64,000 bases of DNA from Allobosea caraganae (GTDB taxonomy: Bacteria; Pseudomonadota; Alphaproteobacteria; Rhizobiales; Beijerinckiaceae). Position 1 is the first letter of the stretch. Every line of letters starts with the position of its first letter. Where the stretch lies: positions 372,001-436,000 of the forward strand of contig NZ_QQTO01000033.1 in NCBI RefSeq assembly GCF_003351345.1, written 5' to 3'. The position numbers and the translations under genes are program-made. Shown one piece after another: positions 25,316 through 32,893 of this stretch. The notes under the pieces were generated by a model. It ran no database searches and was not told the DNA's origin. It saw nothing but the letters and a program-made list of their open reading frames with translations.

Positions 25316-26239
25316 TTATCCGAGCAGCAGCACCGCAACGGGCAGGGTGGCGAGTGCGAGCAGGGTCTGCATCGTGGTGATCTCGGCCATGAGGGGCGCG
25401 TCGCCGCCCATGTCGCGCGCCAGGAAATAGGCGGCCGTCGCCGTCGGCACCGCGGCGGCGATCACCGTGATGGTCAGCGCCGGGCCGGAGATACCGAACT
25501 GCCGCGCCAGCGCCCAGGCCAGCACCGGCATCACCACGAGCTTGAGCAAGATGGCGAGCCCATGGGCGAAGTTGGGCTGCCGCAGCCGGTGCAGGTCGAG
25601 CCCGGCGCCGACGACGAGCAGGCCGACGCCAAGCGAGGCGCGGCCGAGGATGTCGACATAGCTCGTCAGCGCGGCCGGCAGCATCCACTGCACCTGGTTG
25701 AGCGCGAGGCCGACCGCCGACGACCAGATGAAGGGGTTGACCGCGATCGAGCGGATCGTCTCGCTCGTGCTCATCGGCCTGCCGCCGGCATAGCGCGCCA
25801 ATACCATGACGCAGAGCACGTTGAGCAGCGGGATCATCGCCGCGACCGCGATCGCCATCAGCGCCGCGCCCTCGCGGCCGTGCAGGCCGGCCGCCAGCGC
25901 CAGGGCGACGAAGGTGTTCCAGCGCACCGAGCCCTGCAGGATCGAGGTGAAGGCCGGTCCCTTGATGCCGCCGCGCTCCAGCAGCACCCGCGTCGCCAGG
26001 AGGCCGCCGGAGACGATCAGGATGGCGCAGACCAGGGCGAGCCCCATCGCCAGCACCGGCAGCTTGCTCAGGTCCGCGGTCGCCAGCGTGTGGATCACCA
26101 CGGCCGGAAACAGCACCTGGTAGGTCAGGCGCTCCACCCCGGACCAATGCCCCGGCGAGACGAAGCCGCGGGCCTTCAGCGCCCAGCCGGTCGCGAGCAC
26201 GAGGAAGATGGCGATCAGGCTGTTGATGATGGGAGTCAT
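25316..26239 (-). CDS. AEC family transporter (auxin efflux carrier-like permease)
   Basis: 307 aa, about ten hydrophobic segments starting with PIINSLIAIFLVLATGWALK. AEC proteins are secondary transporters, in bacteria often for malonate, malate or other organic acids; the substrate cannot be told here. The two halves show the family's repeat, with polar breaks in conserved helices (e.g. NPFIWSSAVGLALNQ, SLGVGLLVVGAGLDL). The ATG at 26239 is chosen because the N-terminal helix begins there; the frame upstream encodes only Pro/Arg-rich sequence. No regulator adjacent. Confidence 0.88.
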   Translation of the reverse strand: MTPIINSLIAIFLVLATGWALKARGFVSPGHWSGVERLTYQVLFPAVVIHTLATADLSKLPVLAMGLALVCAILIVSGGLLATRVLLERGGIKGPAFTSILQGSVRWNTFVALALAAGLHGREGAALMAIAVAAMIPLLNVLCVMVLARYAGGRPMSTSETIRSIAVNPFIWSSAVGLALNQVQWMLPAALTSYVDILGRASLGVGLLVVGAGLDLHRLRQPNFAHGLAILLKLVVMPVLAWALARQFGISGPALTITVIAAAVPTATAAYFLARDMGGDAPLMAEITTMQTLLALATLPVAVLLLG

Positions 26240-26549
26240 GCGGGGATCTGGCGGGCGCGGATTGCTGCCGCTGGGGCAGGGTGGGGAACAATCCAGGGGA
26301 GTGGGGGTTGGGAAAGATGGAGCCGGCGTCGAAAGGTGGCCACACCTCTCATGGCGGCGAGCACTGAACAAGCGCTTCCAATCGGCACGGGCCTGCGCCC
26401 GCCGCAATCCCGCCGCGATTGGTTCAGGCCGCATTCAACCGATCGGCCCGATGCTGCGCTCAAGTTCTGGCCGAGGCTCTTTCAAGCGAAGCGCATTCCG
26501 CTTCGCGTGAAGAGGGGGCCTCGAACCTGAGGACCATAGGAGATCAGAC
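26240..26549. other. Intergenic region between divergent genes
   Basis: 310 nt with no convincing gene. It carries a hairpin with arms AAGCGAAGCG and CGCTTCGCGT-like sequence around 26487-26510, and AGGAGATCAGAC directly before the ATG at 26550, a good ribosome-binding site. It must contain promoters for both flanking genes. Confidence 0.5.
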
Positions 26550-26981
26550 ATGGCTTCGTTCAAGACAGCCGCCATCGCGGTTCTGACGGCCACCGCCATC
26601 GGCTCGGCCGCACTCGTGACGCCGGCCTTCGCCGAGCAGCGCAAGGTCGGCTTCGACGCCAGCCGCCTCGACAAGGCGCCGGCCGATTACAGCCAGTATT
26701 ACCGCCGTGGCTGGCATCGCGGCGGCAATCGCGGCGCGGCAATTGCCGCGGGCGTCGGCTTGGGCGTTCTCGGCGCGGCTGCGATCGCGGCCAATCGCCG
26801 GGCCTATGCCGATCCGTACTACAATGACGGCTACTACGACGAGCCCGGCTATGGCTATGCACCGGTCTATGCCGAGCCGCCGGTCGTCTACGCGCCGCGC
26901 GCCCGCTACTACGCTCCGCGCTACGGCTATGGCTACATCCCGGACAATATCCGCGATCCCGCCGGCGGCAGCTATCGCTGA
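26550..26981 (+). CDS. Exported Tyr/Arg/Gly-rich hypothetical protein
   Basis: 143 aa. A clear signal peptide (residues 1-29, ending TPAFAEQ) with a probable AxA cleavage site. The mature protein begins with a short acidic/basic stretch, then YYRRGWHRGGNRGAAIAAGV with a possible short glycine-rich hydrophobic segment (~62-80), followed by a Tyr/Pro-rich region with YxxPxY-like repeats. Such small Gly/Tyr-rich exported proteins are frequent in Hyphomicrobiales and have no assigned function. A perfect 9-bp stem hairpin downstream (27011-27032) may be its terminator. Confidence 0.75.
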   Translation: MASFKTAAIAVLTATAIGSAALVTPAFAEQRKVGFDASRLDKAPADYSQYYRRGWHRGGNRGAAIAAGVGLGVLGAAAIAANRRAYADPYYNDGYYDEPGYGYAPVYAEPPVVYAPRARYYAPRYGYGYIPDNIRDPAGGSYR

Positions 26982-27010
26982 GCGCATAATGTAGCTGGAC
27001 CGAAATCGAG

Positions 27011-27032
27011 CGCCGGATCGATAGATCCGGCG
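27011..27032 (+). terminator. Hairpin, likely terminator
   Basis: CGCCGGATC-GATA-GATCCGGCG: perfect 9-bp stem with tetraloop, 30 nt after the stop of the upstream gene. No clear U-tract follows (TTCCC), so efficiency is uncertain. Confidence 0.55.
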
Positions 27033-27109
27033 TTCCCGGTAGCAGTCCGGTAGCAGGTTGCGGCGTAGACCTGCCGCACCGATGGCTTTTGCATCTTGGG
27101 GGGAATTCG

Positions 27110-27427
27110 ATGGGTTTTGTTCGCAAGGCCGTTCTGGCCGGGCTGGGGCTGGTTGCGTCCGGCGTGCTGTGGTCGGGACAGGCTTCGGCCCAGTATTATG
27201 GCCGCGATCCGTATAGCAATCGCGGCGACCGCTACGAGCGCCGTAACGAGCGCCAGGACGGCTTTGACCGGCGCGGCAGCTTTGACCGCGGCGATCGCTT
27301 CGATCGTGGCCAACGCCAGCAACGCAACCCGATGGCGGGCATGAGCCTGGATGACCAGAAGCAGGCCGTGAAGAACCACCGCGACGCGCAGAAGAAGGCG
27401 ATCAAGCGCGGCTACGTGATTCCGTAG
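27110..27427 (+). CDS. Exported Arg/Asp-rich hypothetical protein
   Basis: 105 aa. Signal peptide of about 25 residues ending in SGQASAQ. The mature protein has a strongly charged repeat-like middle (YERRNERQDGFDRRGSFDRG, then DRFDRG), with FDRRG/FDRGD units, and a C-terminal segment LDDQKQAVKNHRDAQKKAIK. Possibly intrinsically disordered and cation- or nucleic-acid-binding; this is speculation. GGGGGG lies 6 nt before the ATG at 27110. No family recognised. Convergent with ruvX across a hairpin. Confidence 0.7.
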   Translation: MGFVRKAVLAGLGLVASGVLWSGQASAQYYGRDPYSNRGDRYERRNERQDGFDRRGSFDRGDRFDRGQRQQRNPMAGMSLDDQKQAVKNHRDAQKKAIKRGYVIP

Positions 27428-27452
27428 CCGAGGCTGCGCCGGATCGGAATTT

Positions 27453-27482
27453 ACGCCGCTGCGGAGCGATCCGCGGCGGCGT
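27453..27482. terminator. Bidirectional terminator between convergent genes
   Basis: ACGCCGCTGCGGA (27453-27465) and TCCGCGGCGGCGT (27470-27482) pair at 12 of 13 positions around a 4-nt loop, with short A/T tracts on both sides. It lies between the gene ending at 27427 and ruvX ending at 27490. Confidence 0.65.
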
Positions 27483-27489
27483 TTCCATG

Positions 27490-27978
27490 TCAGCTTTCGG
27501 GATCGGCGGCAGGCATCCGCATCAGCCGGTCGAGCGCGCCCTGGAGGATGTAGGCGGCGGCCATCTTGTCCACGACGGCGGCGCGCTTGGCCCGCGAGGC
27601 GTCGGCGTCGAGCAGGGTCCGGGTCACGGCCATGGTCGAGAGCCGCTCGTCCCAGAAGGCGATCGGCAGGGCGGTGAGGGGGGCGAGGTTGCGGATGAAG
27701 GCGCGGGTCGACTGCACGCGCGGCCCCTCCGAACCGTCCATGTTGAGCGGCAGCCCGATGACCAGCCCGGCGACCGCATGCTTCTGCGTGATCTTCAGGA
27801 GCGCGGCGGCATCGAGCCCGAACTTGACCCGCTTGATCGTCTCCAGCGGCGTCGCGATCTGGCGTTCGACATCGGAGAGGGCGAGCCCGATCGTCTTGGT
27901 GCCGAGGTCGAGCCCCAGCAGCCGTGCATGGTCGGGCAGGTCAAGGAAGGCTTCGAGCGGCACCAGATTGGCTGACAT
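27490..27978 (-). CDS. ruvX: Holliday junction resolvase-like protein RuvX (YqgF)
   Basis: 162 aa RNase H-fold nuclease. RuvX/YqgF is essential in many bacteria and acts in 16S rRNA precursor 5' processing; Holliday junction resolution has also been reported. Conserved LLGLDLGTKTIGLALSD (first catalytic Asp), VIGLPLNMDGSEGPRVQSTR, and WDERLSTMAVTRTLLDADAS are clear. Usual length. The upstream hairpin GCACCGC...GCGGTGC (27995-28020) separates it from the sulfolactate receptor gene. Confidence 0.95.
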   Translation of the reverse strand: MSANLVPLEAFLDLPDHARLLGLDLGTKTIGLALSDVERQIATPLETIKRVKFGLDAAALLKITQKHAVAGLVIGLPLNMDGSEGPRVQSTRAFIRNLAPLTALPIAFWDERLSTMAVTRTLLDADASRAKRAAVVDKMAAAYILQGALDRLMRMPAADPES

Positions 27979-28032
27979 GCGGCGCGAGTAGCACGCACCG
28001 CCCGCTGATGCGAGCGGTGCGGCATCAGGGGT

Positions 28033-29037
28033 TCAGTTCGCGCTCTGCAACGTCACGCCGGCGGCCTTGAGCGAAACGGCCCATTTTGCCACCTCGTCGC
28101 CGAAGCGCTTGGCGTGGGCGTCGCGGGTCCATTCGGCCTCGGGAAAGGCGTTGGTGCCGACGGCCTTGAAGCGGTCGAGCACCGTCGGGTCTTTCAATGC
28201 CGCCTTGAGTGCCCCGTTGAGCTTGTCCAGCACCGGCCCCGGCGTGCCTTTGGGTGCATAGAGCCCGTGCCAGATCGTCATTTCGAGATCGGTGCCGATC
28301 TCGCGCGCCGTCGGCGTGTTCGGCAGCACGTCGAGCCGCCCGGTCGAGGTCACCGCATAGGCGCGGATCTTGTCGCCCTGGACCTGCGGCACGGCGGTGG
28401 TCGACTGGTCGCAGAGGATGTCGACCTGGCCGGAGACGAGGTCGTTCATGGCCGGGCCGGTGCCGCGATAGGCGACCTGCGCGAACTTGGCACTGAGGGC
28501 CTGCGACATCAGCACGGCGCAGAGATGCGAGTTCGAGCCGACGCCGGCATGGGCGATGGTCAGCTTGTCGGCCTGCGCCTTGGCGAAGGGGAAGAACGCC
28601 TTGCCGTCGACCGGCGGCAGCGCCAGCTTGCCCGCCACCACCATCGGCCCGGTATTGACCAGCCCGACCGGCGCGAAGGCCGTCAGCGTGTCATAGCCGA
28701 GATTGCTGTAGAGCGAGGGCGCTGCGGCGAGAGCAAGATGGTGGATCAGCAGCGTGTAGCCATCGGCATCGGCCGAGGCGAGGCGCTTGGCGCCGGCCGT
28801 GCCGCCGGCCCCGGCGACGTTCTCGACCACGACCTGCTGGCTCAGCGTGCGGCCGATATGGTCGGCGAGCAGCCGGGCGATCACGTCGCTCGGCCCGCCG
28901 GCGGCGAAGGGCACGATCAGGGTCAGCGGCTTCGCGGGAAAGTTCTGCGCCATGGCCGGGCCCGCGAGCCCCACCGCCAGCAAGCCGGCAAGCGCAACGC
29001 GTCTGGTCGTCTCATGCGTGAGCATCTTGGCGATCAT
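28033..29037 (-). CDS. Tripartite tricarboxylate transporter (TctC/Bug) substrate-binding protein
   Basis: 334 aa. A signal peptide (ALAGLLAVGLAGPAMAQ) is followed by the Bug family start FPAKPLTLIVPFAAGGPSDVIARLLADHIG, VVENVAGAGGTAGAKRLA and GYTLLIHH. Bug proteins capture organic acids in the periplasm for TctAB permeases. GGAGG is 5 nt before the ATG. No TctA or TctB gene is in the window, so it is an orphan receptor here. In sulfolactate degraders such as Chromohalobacter salexigens a tripartite transporter (SlcHFG) sits beside the same enzymes, so sulfolactate is the favoured ligand (inference). Confidence 0.9.
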   Translation of the reverse strand: MIAKMLTHETTRRVALAGLLAVGLAGPAMAQNFPAKPLTLIVPFAAGGPSDVIARLLADHIGRTLSQQVVVENVAGAGGTAGAKRLASADADGYTLLIHHLALAAAPSLYSNLGYDTLTAFAPVGLVNTGPMVVAGKLALPPVDGKAFFPFAKAQADKLTIAHAGVGSNSHLCAVLMSQALSAKFAQVAYRGTGPAMNDLVSGQVDILCDQSTTAVPQVQGDKIRAYAVTSTGRLDVLPNTPTAREIGTDLEMTIWHGLYAPKGTPGPVLDKLNGALKAALKDPTVLDRFKAVGTNAFPEAEWTRDAHAKRFGDEVAKWAVSLKAAGVTLQSAN

Positions 29038-29086
29038 TCGTTCCTCCGGTTGTGATGAACCGCTCTGCGGCGGCTTTTATGAGCGC

Positions 29087-29103
29087 AGCTCCGTTTCGGA
29101 GCT
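29087..29103 (-). terminator. Hairpin at the 3' end of the GntR gene
   Basis: AGCTCCG-TTT-CGGAGCT, a 7-bp perfect stem overlapping the TAG stop of the regulator gene. It may reduce read-through into the receptor gene 64 nt downstream. Confidence 0.4.
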
Positions 29104-29866
29104 AGCGTAGATCCGACAGGTAGTGAGCCTCCTCCGTCAGGCAAAGGCTGAGGCGGCGCTCGACCGGCATGCCGTCGAGCGCCAGCGCGAGCCGGTCGAT
29201 CTGGAGCGCGGGCGAGCCGGCGGCGACGCCGAGCAGGCCGGCATCGTCCGCATTGAGTGCGACAGCCTTCAGGCGCTCGCGGGCATGGGCGATGGTAATG
29301 CCATAGCGCGCCGCGTAGAGGCTGTAGAGGTTGTTCGGGATCGGGCCGGCCTCCAACCCGGGGAAGAGCCGTTGCGGCAGGCTGAGCGTCTCGACGATCA
29401 GCGGCACGGTCTCGAAGGAGCGCAGCCGCCGGACGCGGATGACCCTGTCCTTGGCCGTGAGGTCGAGCGCCGCCTGCTCGGCGGCATCGGCGAGGCCGGT
29501 CTCGGCGCTTAGCACCGTGCTATCCGGAAAGCGGCGCTCGCCATTGTCCGGCACCAGCTTGAAGAATTGGAACAGGATGCGGCGCTCGTCATGCTCGGCG
29601 ACGAAGGTGCCGCGGCCCTGCCTGCGCACGACCAGATTCTCGGCCGCGAGCTCGTCCAGCGCCTTGCGCACCGTGCCCTGGCTGACGCCGATCTCGGCCG
29701 CGAGCTGCCCTTCGCTCGGCAGGCCTTCGCCCGGCGCCCAGACGCCGTCGACCAGCCGGCGCACGAAGATCGCCTTCACTTGCCGGTAGAGCGGCCGGAA
29801 GCCGAGCGGCTCGGCCATGCCGGCGTCGCCGCCTCGTCCCGCGTTTTCGAGCTTGTGCACACTCAT
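29102..29866 (-). CDS. GntR family regulator (HutC subfamily), likely regulator of the sulfolactate cluster
   Basis: 254 aa from the ATG at 29866 (an alternative ATG at 29818 gives 238 aa). N-terminal winged helix: PLYRQVKAIFVRRLVDGVWA, LPSEGQLAAEIGVSQGTVRK, VVRRQGRGTFVAEH. The C-terminal half is a UTRA effector-binding domain (PNNLYSLYAARYGITIAHAR, and LALDGMPVERRLSLCL near the end), which places it in the HutC group. It is divergent from suyA, and the perfect palindrome GTCTTATATAAGAC lies directly at its start, so autoregulation and control of suyAB are likely (inference). The effector is probably a cluster substrate such as sulfolactate. Confidence 0.88.
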   Translation of the reverse strand: MSVHKLENAGRGGDAGMAEPLGFRPLYRQVKAIFVRRLVDGVWAPGEGLPSEGQLAAEIGVSQGTVRKALDELAAENLVVRRQGRGTFVAEHDERRILFQFFKLVPDNGERRFPDSTVLSAETGLADAAEQAALDLTAKDRVIRVRRLRSFETVPLIVETLSLPQRLFPGLEAGPIPNNLYSLYAARYGITIAHARERLKAVALNADDAGLLGVAAGSPALQIDRLALALDGMPVERRLSLCLTEEAHYLSDLR

Positions 29867-29868
29867 GT

Positions 29869-29882
29869 GTCTTATATAAGAC
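29869..29882. promoter_or_regulatory. Perfect 14-nt palindrome, probable GntR operator
   Basis: GTCTTATATAAGAC is fully self-complementary and lies 2 nt upstream of the GntR start and 71 nt upstream of suyA. HutC-type GntR operators typically have GT-N-TA...TA-N-AC arms, which this fits. It also overlaps TATAAG, a possible -10 element. Confidence 0.65.
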
Positions 29883-29953
29883 TTGGCGAGGCGCAGGTCG
29901 AGCCCCGTCGAGAGGCGCTGCATTCCTGCCGCGAGGACCGAAGGAGGCCATCC

Positions 29954-30241
29954 ATGAGCAAGCCCCATCTCTTGGTGCACGAAAAGAAGGACACGGTCGG
30001 CGTCGTCGTCGTCGAGGGCCTCAAGGCCGGGACCGACATGCTGGGCGTCGTCACGCACGATAATTCCGATTTCCGCCTGACCGCCAAGATGGACATCCCG
30101 ATCGGCCACAAGGTCGCGCTCAAGGACATCAAGTCGGGCGATACGATCTGGAAATACGGCCAGGACATCGGCAAGGCCGTCGCCGACATCAGGCAGGGCG
30201 AGCACCTGCACGTCCACAACGCCAAGACCAAGCGCTGGTGA
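29954..30241 (+). CDS. suyA: (2R)-sulfolactate sulfo-lyase subunit alpha (UxaA N-terminal/SAF domain)
   Basis: 95 aa SAF-domain protein: HLLVHEKKDTVGVVVVEGLK, DIPIGHKVALKDIKSGDTIW, KYGQDIGKAVADIRQGEHLH, HVHN near the end. In altronate/galactarate dehydratases this domain is fused to the catalytic domain or split; in SuyAB it is the small subunit. SuyAB cleaves (R)-3-sulfolactate to pyruvate and sulfite. AAGGAGG precedes the ATG at 6 nt. Assignment to SuyA rather than altronate dehydratase UxaA rests on the following genes suyB, a YeiH-type exporter and two hydroxy-acid dehydrogenases, the set known from sulfolactate degraders. Confidence 0.85.
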   Translation: MSKPHLLVHEKKDTVGVVVVEGLKAGTDMLGVVTHDNSDFRLTAKMDIPIGHKVALKDIKSGDTIWKYGQDIGKAVADIRQGEHLHVHNAKTKRW

Positions 30242-30274
30242 GCAGGTTTTTCCCATGAGTTCGCAAGGAAGCAC

Positions 30275-30387
30275 ACCGTCATCCCGGACAAGCGGCGAAG
30301 CCGCGCCGCTCCGGGATCCATCGTAGGGCTCCGGAGCTTTACGATGGATCCCGGCGCTCCGCTTCGCTGCGGCCGGGATGACGCGGT
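30275..30387. repeat. Palindromic repeat of family R2
   Basis: Nested inverted repeat with outer arms ACCGTCATCCCGG and CCGGGATGACGCGGT and inner arms GGGATCCATCGTAGGGC / ACGATGGATCCC. It fills the gap between suyA and suyB. A related copy lies at 58366-58505. Confidence 0.85.
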
Positions 30388-30461
30388 GGTTCCCCGCCTA
30401 ATGCCAGACACCATCGGCTCCCTGATCGGTCGAGCCACCCGATAAGAAGAGAGGAAACGCC

Positions 30462-31742
30462 ATGTCGATCGTCGCCAATTTCGACCTCGTGAAGGGCAAG
30501 CTCGGCCGCATCAAGGGCCGCAAGATCGAGGCGCCCGAGTTCAAGGCCCCGATGGTCAGGCGTCCCACCGGCCGCAGCCTCGATTCCTTCCACGGCTGGC
30601 GCCGAGAGAACGGCCGCGTCGGCGTGCGCAACCACGTGCTGCTGCTGCCGCTCGACGATCTCTCCAACGCCGCCTGCGAGGCCGTCGCCAACAACATCAA
30701 GGGCACGCTGGCGATTCCGCACGCCTATGGCCGCCTGCAGTTCGGCGAGGATCTCGAGATCCACTTCCGCACCTTGATCGGCACCGGCGCCAACCCGAAC
30801 GTCGCGGCCGTCATCGTCATCGGCATCGAGGATGGCTGGACCAAGATCGTCGTCGACGGCATTGCCAAGACCGGCAAGCCGGTGGTCGGCTTCGGCATCG
30901 AAGGCCATGGCGACATCGCCACCATCGCCAAGGCGTCCTATGTCGCCAAGGAGTTCGTGCAGTGGTCGACCGAGCTGCAGCGTGAGAAATGCGGCATCGA
31001 GGAGCTCTGGGTCTCGACCAAATGCGGTGAGTCGGACACCACGACCGGCCTGTCCTCCTGCCCGACCGTCGGCAACATGTACGACAAATGGATCCCGCGC
31101 GGCGTCTACGGCGTCTTCGGCGAGACCTCCGAGATCACCGGCGCCGAGCATCTCTGCAAGGCGCGCGCGGCGGCGCCCGAAATCGGCGAGCGCTGGTACA
31201 AGATGTGGAAGGCCTATCAGGACGACGTCATCGAGGCGCACAAGACCGACGACCTCTCGGATTCGCAGCCGACCAAGGGCAACATCGCCGGCGGCCTGAC
31301 CACGATCGAGGAAAAGGCGCTCGGCAACCTCGAGAAGATCGGCCGCGAGTGCAAGTTCATCGACATCCTCGAGCCGGCGCAGACCCCGGCGAGCGGGCCG
31401 GGCTTGTACTACATGGACACCTCCTCGGCCGCGGCCGAATGCGTGACCCTGATGGCGGCCGGCGGCTATGTCGTCCACACCTTCCCGACCGGACAGGGCA
31501 ACGTCATCGGCAACCCGATCGTCCCCGTGATCAAGATCACCGGCAACCCGAAGACGATGCGGACCATGCCGGAGCATATCGACGTCGACGTCTCCGGCAT
31601 CCTGCGCCGCGACCTCACCATCCCGCAGGCCGGCGACGCGCTGATCCAGAACATCGTGCGCACCGCCAATGGCCGCCTCACCGCCGCCGAGACACTTGGT
31701 CACCGCGAATTCTCGATGACCAAGCTCTATCGCTCGGCCTGA
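30462..31742 (+). CDS. suyB: (2R)-sulfolactate sulfo-lyase subunit beta (UxaA family catalytic subunit)
   Basis: 426 aa of the UxaA/GarD C-terminal family. It begins with a Lys/Arg-rich leader and GWRRENGRVGVRNHVLLLPLD, followed by the conserved CGESDTTTGLSSCPTVGNM, GETSEITGAEHL and DTSSAAAECVTLMAAGGYVV. The Cys residues of CGESD and SSCPT are in the region that binds the Fe centre in this family. With SuyA it releases sulfite from (R)-sulfolactate. It lies 220 nt after suyA, with an R2 repeat between. Altronate or galactarate dehydratase is the alternative, but no uronate genes are near. A strong hairpin follows at 31756-31784. Confidence 0.85.
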   Translation: MSIVANFDLVKGKLGRIKGRKIEAPEFKAPMVRRPTGRSLDSFHGWRRENGRVGVRNHVLLLPLDDLSNAACEAVANNIKGTLAIPHAYGRLQFGEDLEIHFRTLIGTGANPNVAAVIVIGIEDGWTKIVVDGIAKTGKPVVGFGIEGHGDIATIAKASYVAKEFVQWSTELQREKCGIEELWVSTKCGESDTTTGLSSCPTVGNMYDKWIPRGVYGVFGETSEITGAEHLCKARAAAPEIGERWYKMWKAYQDDVIEAHKTDDLSDSQPTKGNIAGGLTTIEEKALGNLEKIGRECKFIDILEPAQTPASGPGLYYMDTSSAAAECVTLMAAGGYVVHTFPTGQGNVIGNPIVPVIKITGNPKTMRTMPEHIDVDVSGILRRDLTIPQAGDALIQNIVRTANGRLTAAETLGHREFSMTKLYRSA

Positions 31743-31755
31743 CGACCCGCTAACG

Positions 31756-31784
31756 GGCAGGGCGGCCCGCCGGGCCGCCCTGCC
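31756..31784 (+). terminator. Strong hairpin downstream of suyB
   Basis: GGCAGGGCGGCCC-GCC-GGGCCGCCCTGCC: perfect 13-bp stem, 3-nt loop, then TTCGATT. It would end or attenuate transcription before suyZ. A 14-nt direct repeat (GCCTTCGATTCCTG at 31782-31795 and 31798-31811) follows at once. Confidence 0.65.
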
Positions 31785-31835
31785 TTCGATTCCTGCCGCC
31801 TTCGATTCCTGAATGAACGAGCCCGGAGCGCGTTC

Positions 31836-32891
31836 TTGACCGCCGCGACCTCTTCCCCGCTCAGCGCCTGGCGCCCGCTCGTCGACGGCATCGTGCTGTC
31901 GGTCGTCGTCGCCATCGCCTCCGACTATGCCGAGCCGGCGCTGAAGACGCTGCTGGGATCGCAGATCGGCATCCCCTCGGTGGTGATCGCGCTGGTGCTC
32001 GGCATGCTCCTGCACCCGCTTGCCAATGCGCCGCGCTTCGTCCCGGGCATGAGTTTCTGCGTCAAGAAGCTGCTGCGCTGGGCGATCGCGCTGCTCGGCC
32101 TGCGCATCGCGCTCGGCGACATCATCGCGCTCGGCCTCTCGACTGCGCTGCTCGTCGTCGCCGGCATGGCGCTCACGGTCGTTTCCGGCTTCCTGCTGGC
32201 GCGCTGGCTCGGCCGCGAGAGCGGCACCGGCGCGCTTGCCGGCGTCGCCACCGCCGTTTGCGGCGCCTCGGCCGCGCTGGCGACGGCGACGGTCGTGCCC
32301 GACTACAAGGGCAAATCGGCCGACGTCGCCTTCACCGTCATCGCCATGAACGCGCTCTCGACGCTGGCGATGCTGGGCTACCCGCTGATCTGCGTCTGGC
32401 TCGGCCTCAACGCCCAGCAGACCGGCATCATGCTCGGCGCCACCATCCACGACGTCGCGCAAGTGGTGGGCGCCGGCCAGTCGGTCTCGGACGAGGCGGC
32501 CAACGCCGCAGTCATCGTCAAGCTCTTCCGCGTCTTCATGCTGCTGCCGGCCGTGCTGATCGTCGGCTGGTGGCTGGCGCGCGACGGCGCCGGCAAGGTC
32601 GGCGGGCATGCCAAGGTGCCGGTGCCGGTCTTCGCCATCGTCTTCCTGGCCTTGTGCCTGCTCAACAGCGTGCTGGCGATGCAGCCGGCGCTGGCGGGCA
32701 TCTATCCGCCGATCCGCGCGGGCTTGCTCGAAGCCTCGCGCTGGGGTCTGCTGATCGCCATCGCGGCGCTGGGCCTGGGCACCTCCATCGCCGCGATGGC
32801 CCGGCTCGGCTGGCGCCATCTCGCGCTGGTGACCGGAACCTCTCTCGTGATCCTCGTGGTCGTCACCGGCGGCCTCCTCGCGTTAGGCTGA
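31836..32891 (+). CDS. suyZ: YeiH/UPF0324 family putative sulfate/sulfite exporter
   Basis: 351 aa, about ten transmembrane helices. Family blocks: IGIPSVVIALVLGMLLHPLA, FCVKKLLRWAIALLGLRIAL, GVATAVCGASAALATATVV, GYPLICVWLGLNAQQTGIML, GATIHDVAQVVGAGQSVSDE. The UPF0324 family includes SuyZ of Paracoccus pantotrophus, proposed to export the sulfur anion formed during cysteate/sulfolactate use. Location right after suyAB supports that role. Translation starts at TTG (31836) with GGAG 7 nt upstream; a mini-ORF ATG at 31813 ends in a stop overlapping this start, which may couple initiation. Confidence 0.87.
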   Translation: MTAATSSPLSAWRPLVDGIVLSVVVAIASDYAEPALKTLLGSQIGIPSVVIALVLGMLLHPLANAPRFVPGMSFCVKKLLRWAIALLGLRIALGDIIALGLSTALLVVAGMALTVVSGFLLARWLGRESGTGALAGVATAVCGASAALATATVVPDYKGKSADVAFTVIAMNALSTLAMLGYPLICVWLGLNAQQTGIMLGATIHDVAQVVGAGQSVSDEAANAAVIVKLFRVFMLLPAVLIVGWWLARDGAGKVGGHAKVPVPVFAIVFLALCLLNSVLAMQPALAGIYPPIRAGLLEASRWGLLIAIAALGLGTSIAAMARLGWRHLALVTGTSLVILVVVTGGLLALG

Positions 32892-32893
32892 GT

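Noticed and set aside
29954..31742. suyA and suyB as a frameshifted single altronate dehydratase gene
   Set aside because: suyA has its own strong ribosome-binding site and stop, suyB starts 220 nt later, and SuyAB enzymes are naturally split in this way.
30339..32819. Long minus-strand frame across suyB and suyZ
   Set aside because: No recognisable domain, composition typical of an antisense shadow, and it spans a terminator-like hairpin and a repeat.
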